64,000 nt of DNA from Cranoglanis bouderius (GCA_023630585.1 CM042540.1:23106074-23170073), one strand, 5' to 3'; shown: positions 30,441 through 42,599, numbered from the stretch's first letter. Numbers and translations: made by a program. The notes: generated by a model not told the origin, from the sequence alone.

Positions 30441-30820
30441 CATTTAAGCAATATTGCACAAGCAAGAGTGCTGTTGTACTGAATATCAGCATGACTGTGA
30501 TGTGGACGTAGGCACGAGGCTGCCGGTTAATGACAACCATGCCGATGTTCAGTACAACAGCACAAGTGTCCACAGCTGGATAGAGTGTTGTGTGTTACCA
30601 TGCAACGCACAAACTGACTGACAAGTAATTATGTTTCACTGTTGTTTCAGTGTAACAGACTATTGCTAGAATTGGAAATTTATGTAGCAAACACAGACAA
30701 AATACAAATACAAATATACAAATACAAAAAGTAAAATGTAGGAGTGCTGTTATATCAGCACTCTTGGAACGCCGCTTCTCCAATCAAATTAGTGAAGCGG
30801 AACTAACTGTTGAATACTGT
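30440..30820. repeat. Palindromic miniature element
   Basis: Arm 30468-30493 (GTGCTGTTGTACTGAATATC...) pairs with 30538-30563 (26 bases, 2 mismatches) around a 44-base loop. A second small palindrome, GAGTGCTG-ttatat-CAGCACTC, is at 30741-30762, and a GAACGCCGCTTCTCCAATCA block follows. Such hairpin-forming sequence is typical of non-autonomous fish DNA elements. The outer ends are not defined. The frame 30595-30783 is composition noise. Confidence 0.55.
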
Positions 30821-31063
30821 AATTACTAATACACACTGCTGTGGTGTCAGGGTAGAATGCTTGTTTTTTAACAACTCTGTTTATTTAACCAGTAAAAAGG
30901 GCTCTGCTTCCTTCTATCTTGACCAATCAGATGACCTTTGTTTTAATTCATCAGGACAAATTCCACTTGAGTTGCTGTGTAAAATTATGTATAGAGTGTT
31001 CAGGAGATTCTGATGATTGTTAATACATTTCATATATATCTGTAGCAAAAAAATCTGTGAACT
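30821..31063. other. Intronic stretch, nothing recognised
   Basis: A short chance frame (30810-31013) without features. The sequence is AT-rich. Confidence 0.45.
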
Positions 31064-32025
31064 GTAAACTGCCTAATATTGTGTAGGTCCCCTTTGTGTC
31101 AGCAAAAACAGTTCTGATCCATCGAGGCATGGACTCTACCTCTGAAGGTGTGCTGTGGTATTTGGCACAAAGACATTAGCAGCAGATTCTTTAAGTACTG
31201 TAAGTTGAAGGAGGGGCCTCCATGGATTAGACTTGTTTGTCCAGCACATCCCACAGATGCTCGATTGGATTGAGACACCTTGAACTCTTAGTTATGTTCC
31301 TCAAACCATTCCTGAACAATTTTTGCAGTGTGGCAGTGCACATTATCCTACTGAAAGGAAATATTATTGCCATGAAGGGGTGTATTTAGTCTACAACAAT
31401 GTTTAGGTAGGTGGTAGGTGTCAGTAACATCCACATGAATGCGAGGACCCAAAGTTTCCCAGCAGGACACTGGCCAGAGTATCACACTCCCTCCACCGGC
31501 TTGCCTTCTTCTCATAGTGTATCCTGGTGCCATCTCTTCCCCAGGTAAGCAACACACATACCTGGCCATCCACAAGAAAACATGGTTCATCAGACCAGGC
31601 CACCTTCTTCCATTTCTCCATGGTTCTGATGCTCCCGTGGCCATTGTAGGTGCCTTCAGTGGTTGACAGGGGTCAGCATGGGCATTCTGACAGGTCTGCA
31701 GCATTGCAGCCCCATACACAGTAAGCTGTGATGCACTGTGTGTTCTGACACCTTTCTATGATAGTCAGCATTAACTTTTTCAGAAATTTGTGCTCTTCTG
31801 TGGGAAGTACATCTTCTCTTCAGTCCCCACATGCATCACTGAGCCTTGGGCGCCCATGACAGATCCTTACTCTTGCCCATTTTTCCTGCTTCCATCACAT
31901 CAACTTTGAGAACTGACTGTTGACTTGCTGCCTAATATACACCACCCCTTGACAGGTGCCACTGTAACAAGATAATCAATGTTAATGTCACCTGTCAGTG
32001 GTTTTAATGTTATGGCTGACAGGTG
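31064..32025 (-). mobile_element. Tc1-like element remnant, family G
   Basis: The 5' end of the element (at 32025 on the minus strand) reads CACCTGTCAGCCATAACATT next to TA. The minus-strand transposase is decayed. The frame 31348-31719 carries PTMATGASEPWRNGRRWPGL out of phase, and 31421-31621 has KKVAWSDEPCFLVDGQV (first catalytic Asp). The C-terminal region near 31100-31290 still reads the CATGCCTCGATGG-type end. The distal terminal repeat is missing at 31064, where the conserved ...CCTAATATTGTGTAGG stops abruptly. Confidence 0.8.
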
Positions 32026-32279
32026 TATATTTTGAGGAGTTTGGCTTGCCTACTGTTAAATACTGTAGATCACTGAGAATACGATAATGCAAATTGATAA
32101 TCACACACTAAAATCTCATTTATGTCAACTTGTGACATGCCAGCTAGTTTTTTAGCACCTAAATAGCAGGATGTGTCAAAATTGCATATTTATGTACATA
32201 CATATACAATGCAAAGTATAAAGACAAGGTATTTGATGTTTTATCTAATCAACTGCATAGTTTGTTGAAGATAAACTTT

Positions 32280-33208
32280 TATATCCTGACATGGGCTCGG
32301 GAATACTTTGGTAAATCTTTGTCAGTCAACACCATTCGCCTCTGCATAGATGAAAGTTAAGGCTTTACTATGAAAAAAAGAAGCCATACATCAACACTGT
32401 CCAGAAGCGCCGTCGACTTCTCTGGGCTCGGTCTCATCTGAGATGGAGAGTAGCACAGTGGAATCGTGTTTTGTGGTCCGACGAGTCAACATTTCAAATA
32501 ATTTTTGGACAAAACAGTCGTGTTCTCTGGGCCAAAGAGGAAAAGCACCATCCAAGCTGTTATCAGCATCAAGTCCAAAAGCCAGCATCTGTCATGATAT
32601 GGGGGTGTTTCAGTGCCCATGGCATGGGTAACTTGCATATCTGTGAGGGTACCATTAATGCAGAAAGATATGTACACATTTTGGAGCAACATATGCTGCC
32701 ATCCAGACCAGGACAACGCCAAACCACATTCTGCTCGGATGGTTGCGTAAGCAGAGAGTGCGGGTGCTAGTATGGCCTGCTTGCAGTCCTTACCTGTCTC
32801 CAGTTGAGAATGTGTGGCACATTATGAAGTACAAAATAAGGCAACGAAGGCCCTGTACAGTTGTGCAGCTGAAGAAATGCATAATGGATGAATGGGGGGA
32901 AAATTCCACTTGCTAAACTTAACCAAATGGTGTCTTCAGTGCCCAAAAACTTAAGTGTTATTAAAAGAAAAGGTGATGTTACACAATGGTAAATGGTCAA
33001 CTGTCCCAACTTTTTTGGAGTGTGTTACTGTATGTCAAATCTGATGACTGCAACTGTACATTTTCAAAAATAAATTAAATTCACAAAGTAAACCATCAAA
33101 TAATTTGTTAATAATGTGTTTTCAATATAGTACAGGGTGAATTGAATTTTCAAATGACTCTTTTTTTTTGCATTTTCAGTTGTCCCAACTTTTTCGGAAT
33201 TGGGGTTG
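32280..33208 (+). mobile_element. Tc1-like element remnant, family H copy 1
   Basis: The right end is TTCGGAATTGGGGTTG before TA (33209-33210). The upstream plus-strand transposase frame 32471-32770 holds WSDESTFQIIFGQNSRVLWA (first catalytic Asp region) and ASVMIWGCFSAHGMGNLHIC. The second Asp and Glu blocks (32770-32860) are degenerate, although EEMHNGC-like codons persist. The N-terminal third and left end are missing. The terminal sequence is shared with 47885-48743. Confidence 0.75.
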
Positions 33209-33214
33209 TATATC

Positions 33215-34190
33215 AGAATGGGTATTTACATGTCCTCAGAATTATTTAAAAAAAATAAAAAGTCTAAAAAGTGAATAATTGATAAGTATTCACCCCTTTT
33301 GTTATAGCAATCGAAATTAGGACTACTATTACATTTTTGAGAGATCATAATGTGATCTATGTAATATGTGGTATAATAGTAGGGTACACCTGCGTTCATT
33401 TTAAATCCACCTGTGTCCAACTGTACGACTGCACAATAAATATCTCTGACTCTGGGAGGTCTCCCAGCTAAAATAGCTGATTATCAACATGAATTAGCTT
33501 CAAAACAATCACCACAACAAGACACTTAAAATGTTCAATAATACAAAATTTATAAATAATGTAGAAACACCAATAAACTACTTAAGTAAGAAAACCTAAC
33601 CAAAACCTAAGTAGGGACAGACAAAGTTGCGTGTGTGTGAGAGAGGAGGAGTGAGGAAAAGGAAGACAGAGAGTGTGCGTGTCTGTGTGTGAAAGTGAGT
33701 CTGTGTAGACGTCTGTTCTGCTCTAGGGCTTGCATGTCCGTGTGTGCATTCATGCTGAGCGCCAGGTACGTGAAACAAAGAGAATTTTAGGGAGAGAAAT
33801 ATGGCAGGGATTTCAACAATTCCATATGTGGTGGGTGGCAAGCGATAGACACTATAAAATATTTCTAATGACAAAATAAGTGCCAAAGTCAGGGTGGCCA
33901 TCCGTCCGGTTTTAAGTCAGATGGTCCAGTTTCGAAATACTATGTCCGCCTACTGGTCCAGCCTTGAGCCAGACACTCATTTGACTTCTAAGATCATCCC
34001 TATTTTTACTTTATCTAATGATATATTATAAATAAATAAATAAATAAAGTGTAAGAATAGTGAAAGAGGTGTCAAATAAATCTCTCGTATTTCTTTGGTT
34101 AACTAAACAAATTAGCCATGTGGCTTCTTGATGTCAAGTCATGCACAGGCACAGCCACAGACCCAATCTATTTAGCGGTAGGTTAAATCA
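33215..34190. other. Intronic stretch with possible hAT-like left end
   Basis: 33215-33890 shows a (TG/AG)-rich low-complexity patch but no gene. At 33889-33945, CAGGGTGGCCATCCGTCCGG and then TGGTCCAGTTTCGAAATA resemble 20103-20150 and may be a terminal repeat for the BED-like frame that follows. Confidence 0.35.
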
Positions 34191-34195
34191 CAGAA

Positions 34196-34537
34196 ATGCC
34201 AAAACAAAAGACTTTGTTTAATTCCAAATGGTTGAAAGAGCATGGATTCATCACAAAAAGCAGAAAGGACAACTTTCATGCTTTTTGCACGTTGTGTCAT
34301 TGCGATGTGGACTTAAGAAGAAGTAAAGGGAAAGGCACTATCGACAGACATGCTAGCACAGACAAGCACAAAAGCAATAATCAAAGAGCAGGCGCCGCTT
34401 CACTTTTATCATTTTTCTGTGAAGCTTCATCACCTCAAGATGACAAAATCTCTGCTGCAGAACTTTCTAAAGTTTTCCATGCTGTCAAGCATCATCAGTC
34501 ATACAGGAGTGTAGACTGTGGAATAAAAGTTGATTGA
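34196..34537 (+). pseudogene. BED-type zinc-finger (hAT-like transposase) N-terminus
   Basis: A 113-codon frame starting MPKQKTLFNSKWLKEHGFIT. It contains FHAFCTLCHCDVDLRRSKGK and then IDRHASTDKHKSN, a C-X2-C...H-X4-H pattern of BED/ZBED fingers that bind DNA in hAT transposases and derived host genes. It is followed by a low-complexity Ser/Asp stretch and ends at a stop near residue 113. Codons beyond (to 34705: ENELHYSVATDTSNK out of frame) look like its continuation. The catalytic domain is absent. It is a fragment in ttc33 intron 1. Confidence 0.6.
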
Positions 34538-34800
34538 GATATCTACAATGACTCATCAATAGCAAAAGGGGTAACCTGTGGAAAAACAAAAGCCAAAACT
34601 TTGTGCGAAAATGTTCCAGCATCCTACGCTGTCCAAACAAATGTGGATTATGTAAAAGAAAATGAACTGCATTATTCAGTGGCAACTGATACATCAAACA
34701 AAGGTATGATCAAGTGTTTTCCCATTGTACTGAGATATTTTTGCATATTAACATGCACTGTTGGATTTTTACAATGATAGCAACGAAACATCGGGAGCTA

Positions 34801-35190
34801 CAGTGCTGTGAAAAAGTATTTGATTTCTGTTTTTGTGTGTATATATATCATACTAAATTGCTTCAGAGATTAAAACAAAATCTAAGATAAAACAAAGGCA
34901 ACGGGAATAAACACAAAATACAGTTTTTAAATGACAATGTTATTTATTGAAGTACAAAAGTTATCCAATACCAACTGAGCCTGTGTGAAAATGTATTTGC
35001 CCCCTTAGTTACTAATTCCCCAAATCTATGAGACTGCATTCATAATGGGGTTCAGACTAGATGCAACCAGGCCTGATTACTACAAACCCTGTTTCAACAC
35101 TTAAATAGAACTTTTTCAACAGCATGAAGTTGGTCTTACCCAGTAACACACTACGCTAAAATTAAAAGAAATTCCAGAAATGATGAGGAA
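34801..35190 (+). mobile_element. Left end of a Tc1-like element, family M
   Basis: It starts CAGTGCTGTGAAAAAGTATT after TA (34799-34800), with an inner GTATTTGCCCCCTTAG block at 34993, the IR/DR layout. Transposase codons do not follow. The element is cut near 35190. The following 320 bases hold nothing recognised. Confidence 0.7.
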
Positions 35191-35515
35191 TATTTATTCC
35201 ATGATCAACTGAAATACATGTAGAATTATTTTTTTCATTATTGGTGTCCTGAATCAAATGTTAGTTTGTAATAATGAATCTGATAAAAATACTAAAAGCC
35301 CCCTTCCACTGAACAAGTTGAAAGCCCAACTTGCCTCACAACACGCTTGATTACTGCCGTTTGACTGGGAGAGCACAGGTAGCTCTGAAGATGAAGAGAA
35401 GTGCTGCCCAGCAGACTATTTTACATTGCTGGTCAGAGAGGGACGGTAAAAAAAATAAAACATGTACTCAGACGGTGGATAATATGGTATAACCTAGCTA
35501 ACCACACTCCACATA

Positions 35516-36990
35516 CAGTTGCAAGCCAAATTTTTCAACCCCCATTGCAAATCAGGTTTATTGTCAAAATTTACAGACTTTCAGCTGTTTGCAATAAACA
35601 AATAAAACAAAAGCAATTGAAATAGTTCAAAACAAATGCTTCAAGTGGTTTCCCTAAATTCAACTGAAAATGCAACTTATAATGACTTCTCCAGTCTCAC
35701 AATTATTCAACCCCCTGAACAGAATCCCTCACAACAGCACAAATATGCTAAACAGGTGTTGTCTCATGCACACCTGATGCAACTAATCAAGGGCTTCATT
35801 AGTTGTACCAGGTGTGCTTGAGCTGGAACACATGAAATACCTGAACTGGCTAGGGGTTGAGTGTTGAGTGTCCCGTTTGACTGCATGAATTATAGCTAAG
35901 TCAAAAGAATGGTACAAAAAGTTAAAAGAAGAGATCTTCGCCCTTCACAAACAAGGAACAGGATACAAAAAGATAGTGAGGGCACTGAATGTTCCTAGAA
36001 ACCCCGTTGGAAGCATAGTTCGCAAGTTCAAACTTATGGGAACAGTGGTTACACTAGCTGGATGGGGCAGAAAAAGGAAGCTATCAACAGCTGCAACCAG
36101 ATTTCTGAGAAGGCAGGATGTTTAAAACCCTCGAGTGACCGCAAAAGACCTGCAGCAAGACTTGGTGGCAACAGGAACAGTAAGCACAGTAAGGTGCACA
36201 CTAAATGCAGAAGGTTTCCATGCCAGCACCCCAAGAAAAGTCAGCTCCAATATGCTCAAAATCATGTAAATAAGCCACAGAAGTTTTAGGATTCTGTTCT
36301 GTGCAACTTGTCGGCATGATGGATCAACGGTATGTCTGGAGGAAGAAGAATGAAGCATACGCTGAAAAGAACACTCTGTCTACAGTCAAGCATGGTGGTG
36401 GCTCGGTGATGCTCTGGGGCTGCTTTGCATCCTCTGGCACTGGAAACCTTCAGCGTGTGGAAGGCAAGATGGATTCATTGACGTATCAGGAAATGTTGAC
36501 CTTCCAACAGGACAATGATCCCAAGCATACCTCAAATTCCAACAAGGCTTGGTTGCAGAAGTAGTCCTGGAAGATTATACAGTGGTCATCAGTCACCTGA
36601 CTTGAACCCCATAGAAAATAGGAACCCATGTAACACCCGTCTTCATCTCCCTCCTCCTTCATCAAGCATACCTCAAATTCCACCAAGGCTTTGTTGCAGA
36701 AGAAGTCCTGAAAGATTCTACAGTGGCCATCAGTCACCTGACTTGAACCCCACAGAAAATAGGAATCAGAAGCTGATGTCTGGCTGTGCATCTCGTTTGC
36801 AGCAAATCATAACGGCAAAAGGGTGCTCTTCAAAATACTAAAGATGCTTCCCATGAAGGGGTTGAATAATTTTGAGACTGGAGAAGTCACTATAAGTTGC
36901 ATTTTCAGTTGAATTTAGGGAAACCACTTGAAGCATACTTTGTGTTAGCTATCTCAATTTGTGTAAGTTGAATACTTTTGATTGCAACTG
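35516..36990 (+). mobile_element. Full-length Tc1-like transposon, family D, with internal tandem duplication
   Basis: 1,475 bases between TA (35514-35515, 36991-36992). The ends are CAGTTGCAAGCCAAATTTTT and its imperfect inverse TTTTGATTGCAACTG. Transposase codons are spread over many frames: HTH near 35930 (LHKQGTGYKKIVRALNVPR), a KHGGGSVMLWGCFASSGTG block in 36301-36564, FQQDNDPKHTS (second Asp), and the SPDLNPIEN Glu block. A 100-base part including the Glu block is repeated 141 bases downstream (36522-36622, 36663-36764). It is dead by multiple stops and indels. Pieces of the same family lie at 11989 and 53495. Confidence 0.9.
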
Positions 36991-37503
36991 TATATTGTAG
37001 CTAGCTAGCTAATTCATTGCAATTTAGCCATAACTATCAATATAACAAGTTAGCGAAACAGCCTTGTGTTATGTTAGCTAAATTTTATTTTAATAGTTCC
37101 CATTATCATCAACAACAAGGTTGTTGACACTGGACACCATGTTCACACTGTACACTACAGTGGCATGTTAAAATCTCACAGTAAAAGTTGTGGATATGTT
37201 TTAATCAGTTTTAATACAGCATGCATTCAATTGGACTGTTATTATGCCCTGTGTAATTAGTTTAATTGAAAAGCGAGGAAAAGGAGAAACGGGCAAGGTT
37301 ATAAGCAATCCTGAGATTGAACTCCAGAATTAAGAAAGGTATATTGGATAAGGTGAAAGAGAACGGCAGAATGAGAATCAACACTGGAGGCGCACACCAC
37401 CTTAAGAGGACTAGTAGTAACTGTCATACCAAAAAGTGACAGGAATAAGGGGTTATTTAGGACAGCACTGGGGAGTCTTAGGATTCGGGAAGAATAAATT
37501 AAG

Positions 37504-39623
37504 GTGAGTTGCATACATTTTTACCCTGACAATTTAATGGAAATTCAGGAAGAAAACAGGGAACAAAGAAAAGTATGCATATTACAAGAAACAAAATGGA
37601 TAAAAACACGTTTCTGGAAGGAAAACTGGTGTGAAGATTTATTAGGGAGAAGGCATCCCCAAACTGAGGAAAAGAAAAATTCAAGATTACAAACTTAGAG
37701 GAAGTAAGAGAAGAGTGGCCATACGTAGACTGGGAAGGAATATTGGGAAGAAACTGGAAGGCATCCATTCTGGGTGACACACTTGTGGAATTAGTGGAGT
37801 CAGATAAACCAGACTTACCTAGATTTGGGAGAGCAACAAGGATTTGAGAGAGGTAAAGGAGTAACTGGAAAACAGTTAAACAATCCTGAAACTGAAGCCT
37901 CAGTGGTATTGAGAATGGTTACTTGGCATTCGGTAAAAAAACCAAACAGACCAGACATAACAGAACTGACACTGAACAGGCTTTTAGTGACTTTTATTCC
38001 TGACTGTGACAACGAGCCATCTCCTAGAAGGTTAGGAGTAGGAAGCTCTAGAACACAAGGACCAATCATGAAATCCACACCTGTATTTGTAGGGGGCTAG
38101 GCACCCCTTGTGCAAAGAGGTTATAGAAAAACTTTCAAAAAAAATGGTCAGAAGGAGTTACATTTGACCCATCATTGTGTGAGGAAATGGAAACACTGAT
38201 AAAAAAAAAACTATAAGGTCGAAGATAAGGGCAAAGGGAGAGAGACAAAAAGAGAAAAGGAGCAAGAAGTGCTAGCTTTATTCAAAGCAGAAGGAGAAAA
38301 TTCATGGAAAAGCATGAAACAGGCAAGAAAAATACTGAAAAAAGACAACAAAAAGACAGAAGAAAAAAATGAAAGAAATATTTGCCAAACCATCTCCATA
38401 TGTGCCACCTAATCCATATGCGCTACCTAAGAATCAGCTCCCAGTACTAAAAGGGTAAATGAGGATTGAAGGAAAGGTAGATACAGAAGATGACGCAGAG
38501 GAAGGGGAAGAAGAGCATGGACAATGGATCGGGAATCCCTTAAGAGAAAAACAGGGAACGGACAGTCCAAAGAAAAATCAAGGAAACAGACTTTAGATGG
38601 ATATTCTCAAGTACACGCAGCAATTAAACAAATGGCAAAGGGGAACAGAAAGAGTCAGTGGAGGAAGAGGAAGGGAGCCTACCAAAAGATAAGAAAAAAG
38701 TAGACAAGGAATTAAACAAAAACAGGTAAGTGTTTAAAAAGGCTAGAAAGAACAATAGAAAGAGAAAAGAGATTGAGAAGTAATTCAATAGATGCAGGAG
38801 ACTCTAGGAGAGGAGAATACAAAAAAGTCACATAGGCTATATCTTGAGGATGATTATTTGGGGGTCTGGTCCCAAGAAGAGTGAGATAGACAGCTCAGAT
38901 CAAGGGATAGCTTACACCCACCTGATATGTATGTAAGTCAACTTCCTATTTTAATTAAGGGTGCAAGAGGCCAGTATGTGCCCTGGGCCACACAGGATCT
39001 CGATGGGCTAATTGCTCACCTCCCTGACATCCATGAAGGGGCTGGGAAGTGGATCAGGGTCTTTGAGGAAGAAACAATGGGCAAATAGGTTGCAATAGGA
39101 GATATCAAAGCACTCCTGGCCAAAAGTGTGGGATGGTCTAAAATGGATGAGATCCTCAGAGAAGCCAACTTGCAATAATCCACAAAAGGATGGAGCTCCT
39201 TTTGATCTGTACCACCTGCATCTATGGCGGACATTGAGAACTGAGTACCTGTCCTGAATAGACCCCTGAGGTCCCTGAAGGATGAGCTAGGGGAAACAGA
39301 GAACACTACTGCCTCTGTGCAAAGACAACTAAAAAAAGTTTAAACAAAAGCTGGAAAGAGAGCCAGAAACAGATCCTGTTCTGGCGCCATGGTTCAGAGA
39401 TGCAATAATGGATGCTATGCCACCAACTGTAAAGTCCAAACTCGAAGATGTATTAGGTCTACGCTCCAAAACACACAAGGAGTTTTGTGACCATGTGACT
39501 CATGCTGTTGATCAGTACAGAAAGAATGAACGGAAACTAAAAAATCAAGAAAGAGAATTGCAGAGAAAGTTGGCACAGCTACAGCACAAAGAACGCACAA
39601 GCAAGAACAAGAAAAAGACCTAA
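37504..39623 (+). pseudogene. ERV gag matrix/capsid region, decayed
   Basis: Short frames (37504-37698, 37825-38100, 39408-39623) lie in a purine-rich stretch. The capsid-like part near 38930-39180 includes a LIKGARGQYVPWATQDLDGL segment, typical of the start of a retroviral capsid domain. The frame 39408-39623 has MPPTVKSKLEDVLGL and a Lys/Glu-rich coiled-coil tail (residues 30-70), as seen at the end of capsid in gamma-type gag. There are many stops. The boundaries are approximate. Confidence 0.6.
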
Positions 39624-39687
39624 GTCCCAGTGATAAAGACAAAGATAAAGACAAAGAGGAAGAAGCCTCTGCAGTGATCAATCAGCA

Positions 39688-40035
39688 GTGATTGTTCCTC
39701 TAAGCACACCTCCTCCACCTGCAGCTCAGCCAAATGCATTAGACACTTCTGCAGGGCAACAACAGGCCCCTGCACCAATCATTAATGTCTACCAGCAACC
39801 AAGCAATATGAACTGGCAAAAAAGGCCACCACAAAGATGGCGAAGAGGAAGATTTAATCCTGGCCCTCAAGGGATTTGCTGGGGATGTGGACAAACTGGG
39901 CATAACAGACGTGATTGCCCTACCAATCCATGGCAACAATTTCCTGGTAGTGAAGGGGAAGGTGTAGTCCAGCCCTATCGACAGCCTCCACAAGGCCCAG
40001 TAAATCCATATGGTGGGCCAAATCAGGGGTACTAG
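39688..40035 (+). pseudogene. ERV gag nucleocapsid
   Basis: This frame carries a Pro/Gln-rich linker, then an Arg-rich stretch, QRWRRGRFNPG, and one canonical zinc knuckle CWGCGQTGHNRRDC (CX2CX4HX4C). It ends in a Pro/Gly/Gln tail. It would bind and package RNA. The single knuckle is usual for gamma-type retroviruses. The stop at 40033-40035 precedes the protease frame, as in the gag-stop-pro arrangement, although whether it is the natural stop cannot be told. Confidence 0.85.
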
Positions 40036-40104
40036 GGGTGCCTAGAGAATCCTACAGGGAAGGGTCAGCTTCCAATCCTAGCAACTGATGCTGATCAAGA
40101 ACCT

Positions 40105-40329
40105 ATGCTGCAGGTTAGAATAGAGGGAAAAATTACACCCATGATGGTAGACACTGGAGCCACTTACACATGTGTAAGTCCAAATTATGCCTCTCACCTT
40201 CCAATGTCAGATAAGTTTGCAAAGACATTAGGATTCTCGGGACAAACACAGCTAATTCCCATGACTGCTCCAGTTTGTCTAAAAACTAAAACAAAAGTCT
40301 ATTTTAGTATCAGAACAAACTCCTATTAA
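40105..40329 (+). pseudogene. ERV aspartic protease
   Basis: LQVRIEGKITPMMVDTGATY gives the retropepsin active site D-T-G-A at about residues 16-19. Typical flap and beta-strand codons follow, up to a stop at 40327. Only about 74 codons are open, shorter than a usual 110-125, and the next 350 bases continue in broken frames (NVLCKKLLVN-type codons). The enzyme family cleaves Gag-Pol during maturation. Confidence 0.8.
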
Positions 40330-40699
40330 TTTGTTAAGGAGAAATGTGCTATGTAAAAAGCTCTTAGTAAATAGGGAAAATTTATTAAGGCACAGATCCC
40401 TGAGGCACACATGACAAAATCTGGATTTCACTGTACACTGATGTATGATCCAAAACGTGACTTCTTAGGTCACTCAAGAGTTTCATAACTACTACAACTC
40501 ATCAGGATAGGGAAACTGGTGCAGACACTTAGATGTGCGAATAGAGATTAAGAAAAGAGAGACTCCTTCAGTGTGTGAAATAGATTACAGGAATGTTTTA
40601 ATAAGTCACAAGGAGAACATGATTTAGGCAAATTTCAGGGTAATTGCGCTGTGACATGGTGGCACCTTGGTAATGACGCTGAATAAAAGGAGCTGTATA

Positions 40700-41724
40700 T
40701 CAAGCAACAGCGACAGTACCAGAGATTATGACAGTAATAACACCACAAAACTCCACAAACCAAACTTTGGCATTTACATTAGTACTCCCATATGAAGAGC
40801 AGACAGTAGTAGTAGCAGATTTCTTTTGGCTTTGTGCAGGCAAGCGTTTAAGGGCCACATTACCTAAAGAGTGGACAGGAATACGTGCATGATTCAGGAG
40901 ATCACTATGATGAACTGGGATCCAGAACAACCTGCTGAAACTGCAAAGAGAAAACACAGCGTGAAAAGGGCTTACACCCCACATCCTCAAGTGTACATTG
41001 GTTGCCCTATTGCAGCTAAGGGTCTACCCAATGAGTTCAAGGCTAGGGATGAGATAAAGTCAGGCTTTGAGTCTATGCTAGTCTAGATAACACCCAACAA
41101 GAACACGGAAAGGATCAATTATTAATTACACAGATGAGGCCTTGTCAGCTTTAGGAGAACAATTAAGTGCTACAAGTAAAATGGCATGACAAAACCGACA
41201 AGTCTTAGACTGGTTACTAGCAGAAAAGGGAGGAGTCTGTGTGATGTTTGGGGATCAGTGCTGCACATTTATTCCTAAAAATACTGCACCTAATGGAACA
41301 TTCACTGAAGCCATGAACAAACTGAAAAAGCTATGGCATGAAGTTACTGAAAATGCGGGAAGAGACATGCACTCTTGGGACTGGTTTGAGTCTACATCTG
41401 GAAAAATGGGGAGCTTGGCTGTCAAAAATAATGCTGGTTTTAGTAATAATTGTTGGAGGATTGTTCCAACAATTGTTTTGTTGTGTTGTGCCCATCTTAA
41501 GGTCCTTTGTGATTAACGCCACTGTCAAACAGATGTCTCCTGTGAAAGGAACAACTATGGACAATAACTTGAATAAGGACAATGAACTGGCAGGAGATCC
41601 CTATGATCCTTACCCAGACCCTATGCCGGACTGGGTCCCGGAACAACTGGAGGATGATACAGGTTCCAGCTCCTCAAGTAAGGATACGGATTCCAGTTCC
41701 TCATGTGAGGATGAAGAAGTGTGA
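40700..41724 (+). pseudogene. ERV env, C-terminal SU and TM part
   Basis: Positions 40790-41090 hold shifted codons of the surface subunit end, including a basic S-V-K-R stretch near 40965 that fits a furin-type cleavage region. The frame from 41241 shows CVMFGDQCC, the CX6CC motif of gamma-type transmembrane subunits. The membrane-spanning helix (IMLVLVIIVGG) is in the 41338-41724 frame, with a Ser/Asp/Glu-rich cytoplasmic tail of about 60 residues ending ...CEDEEV. A frameshift lies near 41400, and stops occur at 41085 and in between. The protein family mediates membrane fusion. This copy is broken. Confidence 0.8.
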
Positions 41725-41820
41725 TAAGCCATACCCTGGGTGTAAGTGCTAGCCTAACCTCTCCCCAAGGGTGACCCTCTACAATACGTAAAGTATCTCA
41801 ATAACAAGTGTGGAGGGAGA

Positions 41821-42599
41821 TGTTTGATCCTGTACTCCACAAGAGAGCTGTTTCAGGATTTGGTCATTGGTCGAGAGAAAGATCGATCAGGAGTTGATCA
41901 CTAGTTAGTGTAGAATGAAGGGACTGAATTGTGAGACTGCTCTCTTGGTGTAGATGGGACTTAGTAAGTCCCAAAGGGAGGAATATATGGTATATTTTAA
42001 GTAGTCAAAGGTATATGTTAAGTAATCAAAATGAGATCCAAATATGTATGACAAATGTATAAGTAATCAGTACATTAATCAAAGAAACTAAAATCAAAGT
42101 AAGACAAACTAATGTGACTCTAACATGAAAAATCACTGAACACGCATAAGGTGATTCCTTTTCTTCTAGGCTTGCTCTGTTATTTCTCAGTAAAAACTCA
42201 CCCTCTGCACATGTTAAGGAACATTGAGTTTGTTCTCTGTCTTTTTATCAGTTTGATTTTGTGATTTTTTAAGAGGTATTGTTGAAATCTATACGTTAAT
42301 CAGTGAAGTAAAATCTTTTTAAAAAATAAGTTGACTGAGCTTGCACACAATTAAAGATAAGGTATGAAGAAAGTAACATAATTGTGGTGAGAAGTCAAAA
42401 TTGTGATTAAAAGAAAAAAATGGGAAAACCCTGCCTAATGAGATCATTGTTTTGGTATTGTATAAAAGCATGAGCCTTGATTGTAATTGTCAGATTATCT
42501 GCAGACATCTCGGCTTTTTTTATTCTTCAATAAAGTCTGATATTGGCATTTTAAACCCCTTGACTTTGAAGTTTTTATTTTTGGAGATTTTCTACCACA
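41821..42599 (+). repeat. ERV 3' LTR
   Basis: It begins TGTTTGATCC directly after a purine tract (GTGTGGAGGGAGA) and ends CTACCACA, so it is of the TG...CA form, 779 bases. A TATA box, TATAAAAG, is at 42461, and a poly(A) signal, AATAAA, at 42529. The spacing gives an R region of about 40-60 bases. The U3 is AT-rich with GGGACTTAGTAAGTCCC near 41957, a short palindrome. No second copy is in the window for dating. Confidence 0.8.

Larger units (their letters stand above)
37300..42599 (+). mobile_element. Endogenous retrovirus, pol-deleted, lacking 5' LTR
   Basis: A plus-strand provirus remnant in the order gag (37504-40035), protease (40105-40329), env (about 40700-41724), polypurine tract and 3' LTR (41821-42599). 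The reverse transcriptase, RNase H and integrase region expected between protease and env is reduced to a few hundred unrecognisable bases. No 5' LTR resembling 41821-42599 stands before gag. The env type (CX6CC in the transmembrane subunit) is gamma/epsilon-like, as in many fish ERVs. All genes carry stops or frameshifts. It sits in ttc33 intron 1, opposite in orientation to the gene. Confidence 0.88.

Noticed and set aside
34196..34537. Domesticated ZBED host gene
   Set aside because: The frame stops after the zinc finger and the continuation is frameshifted; more likely a dead hAT copy.
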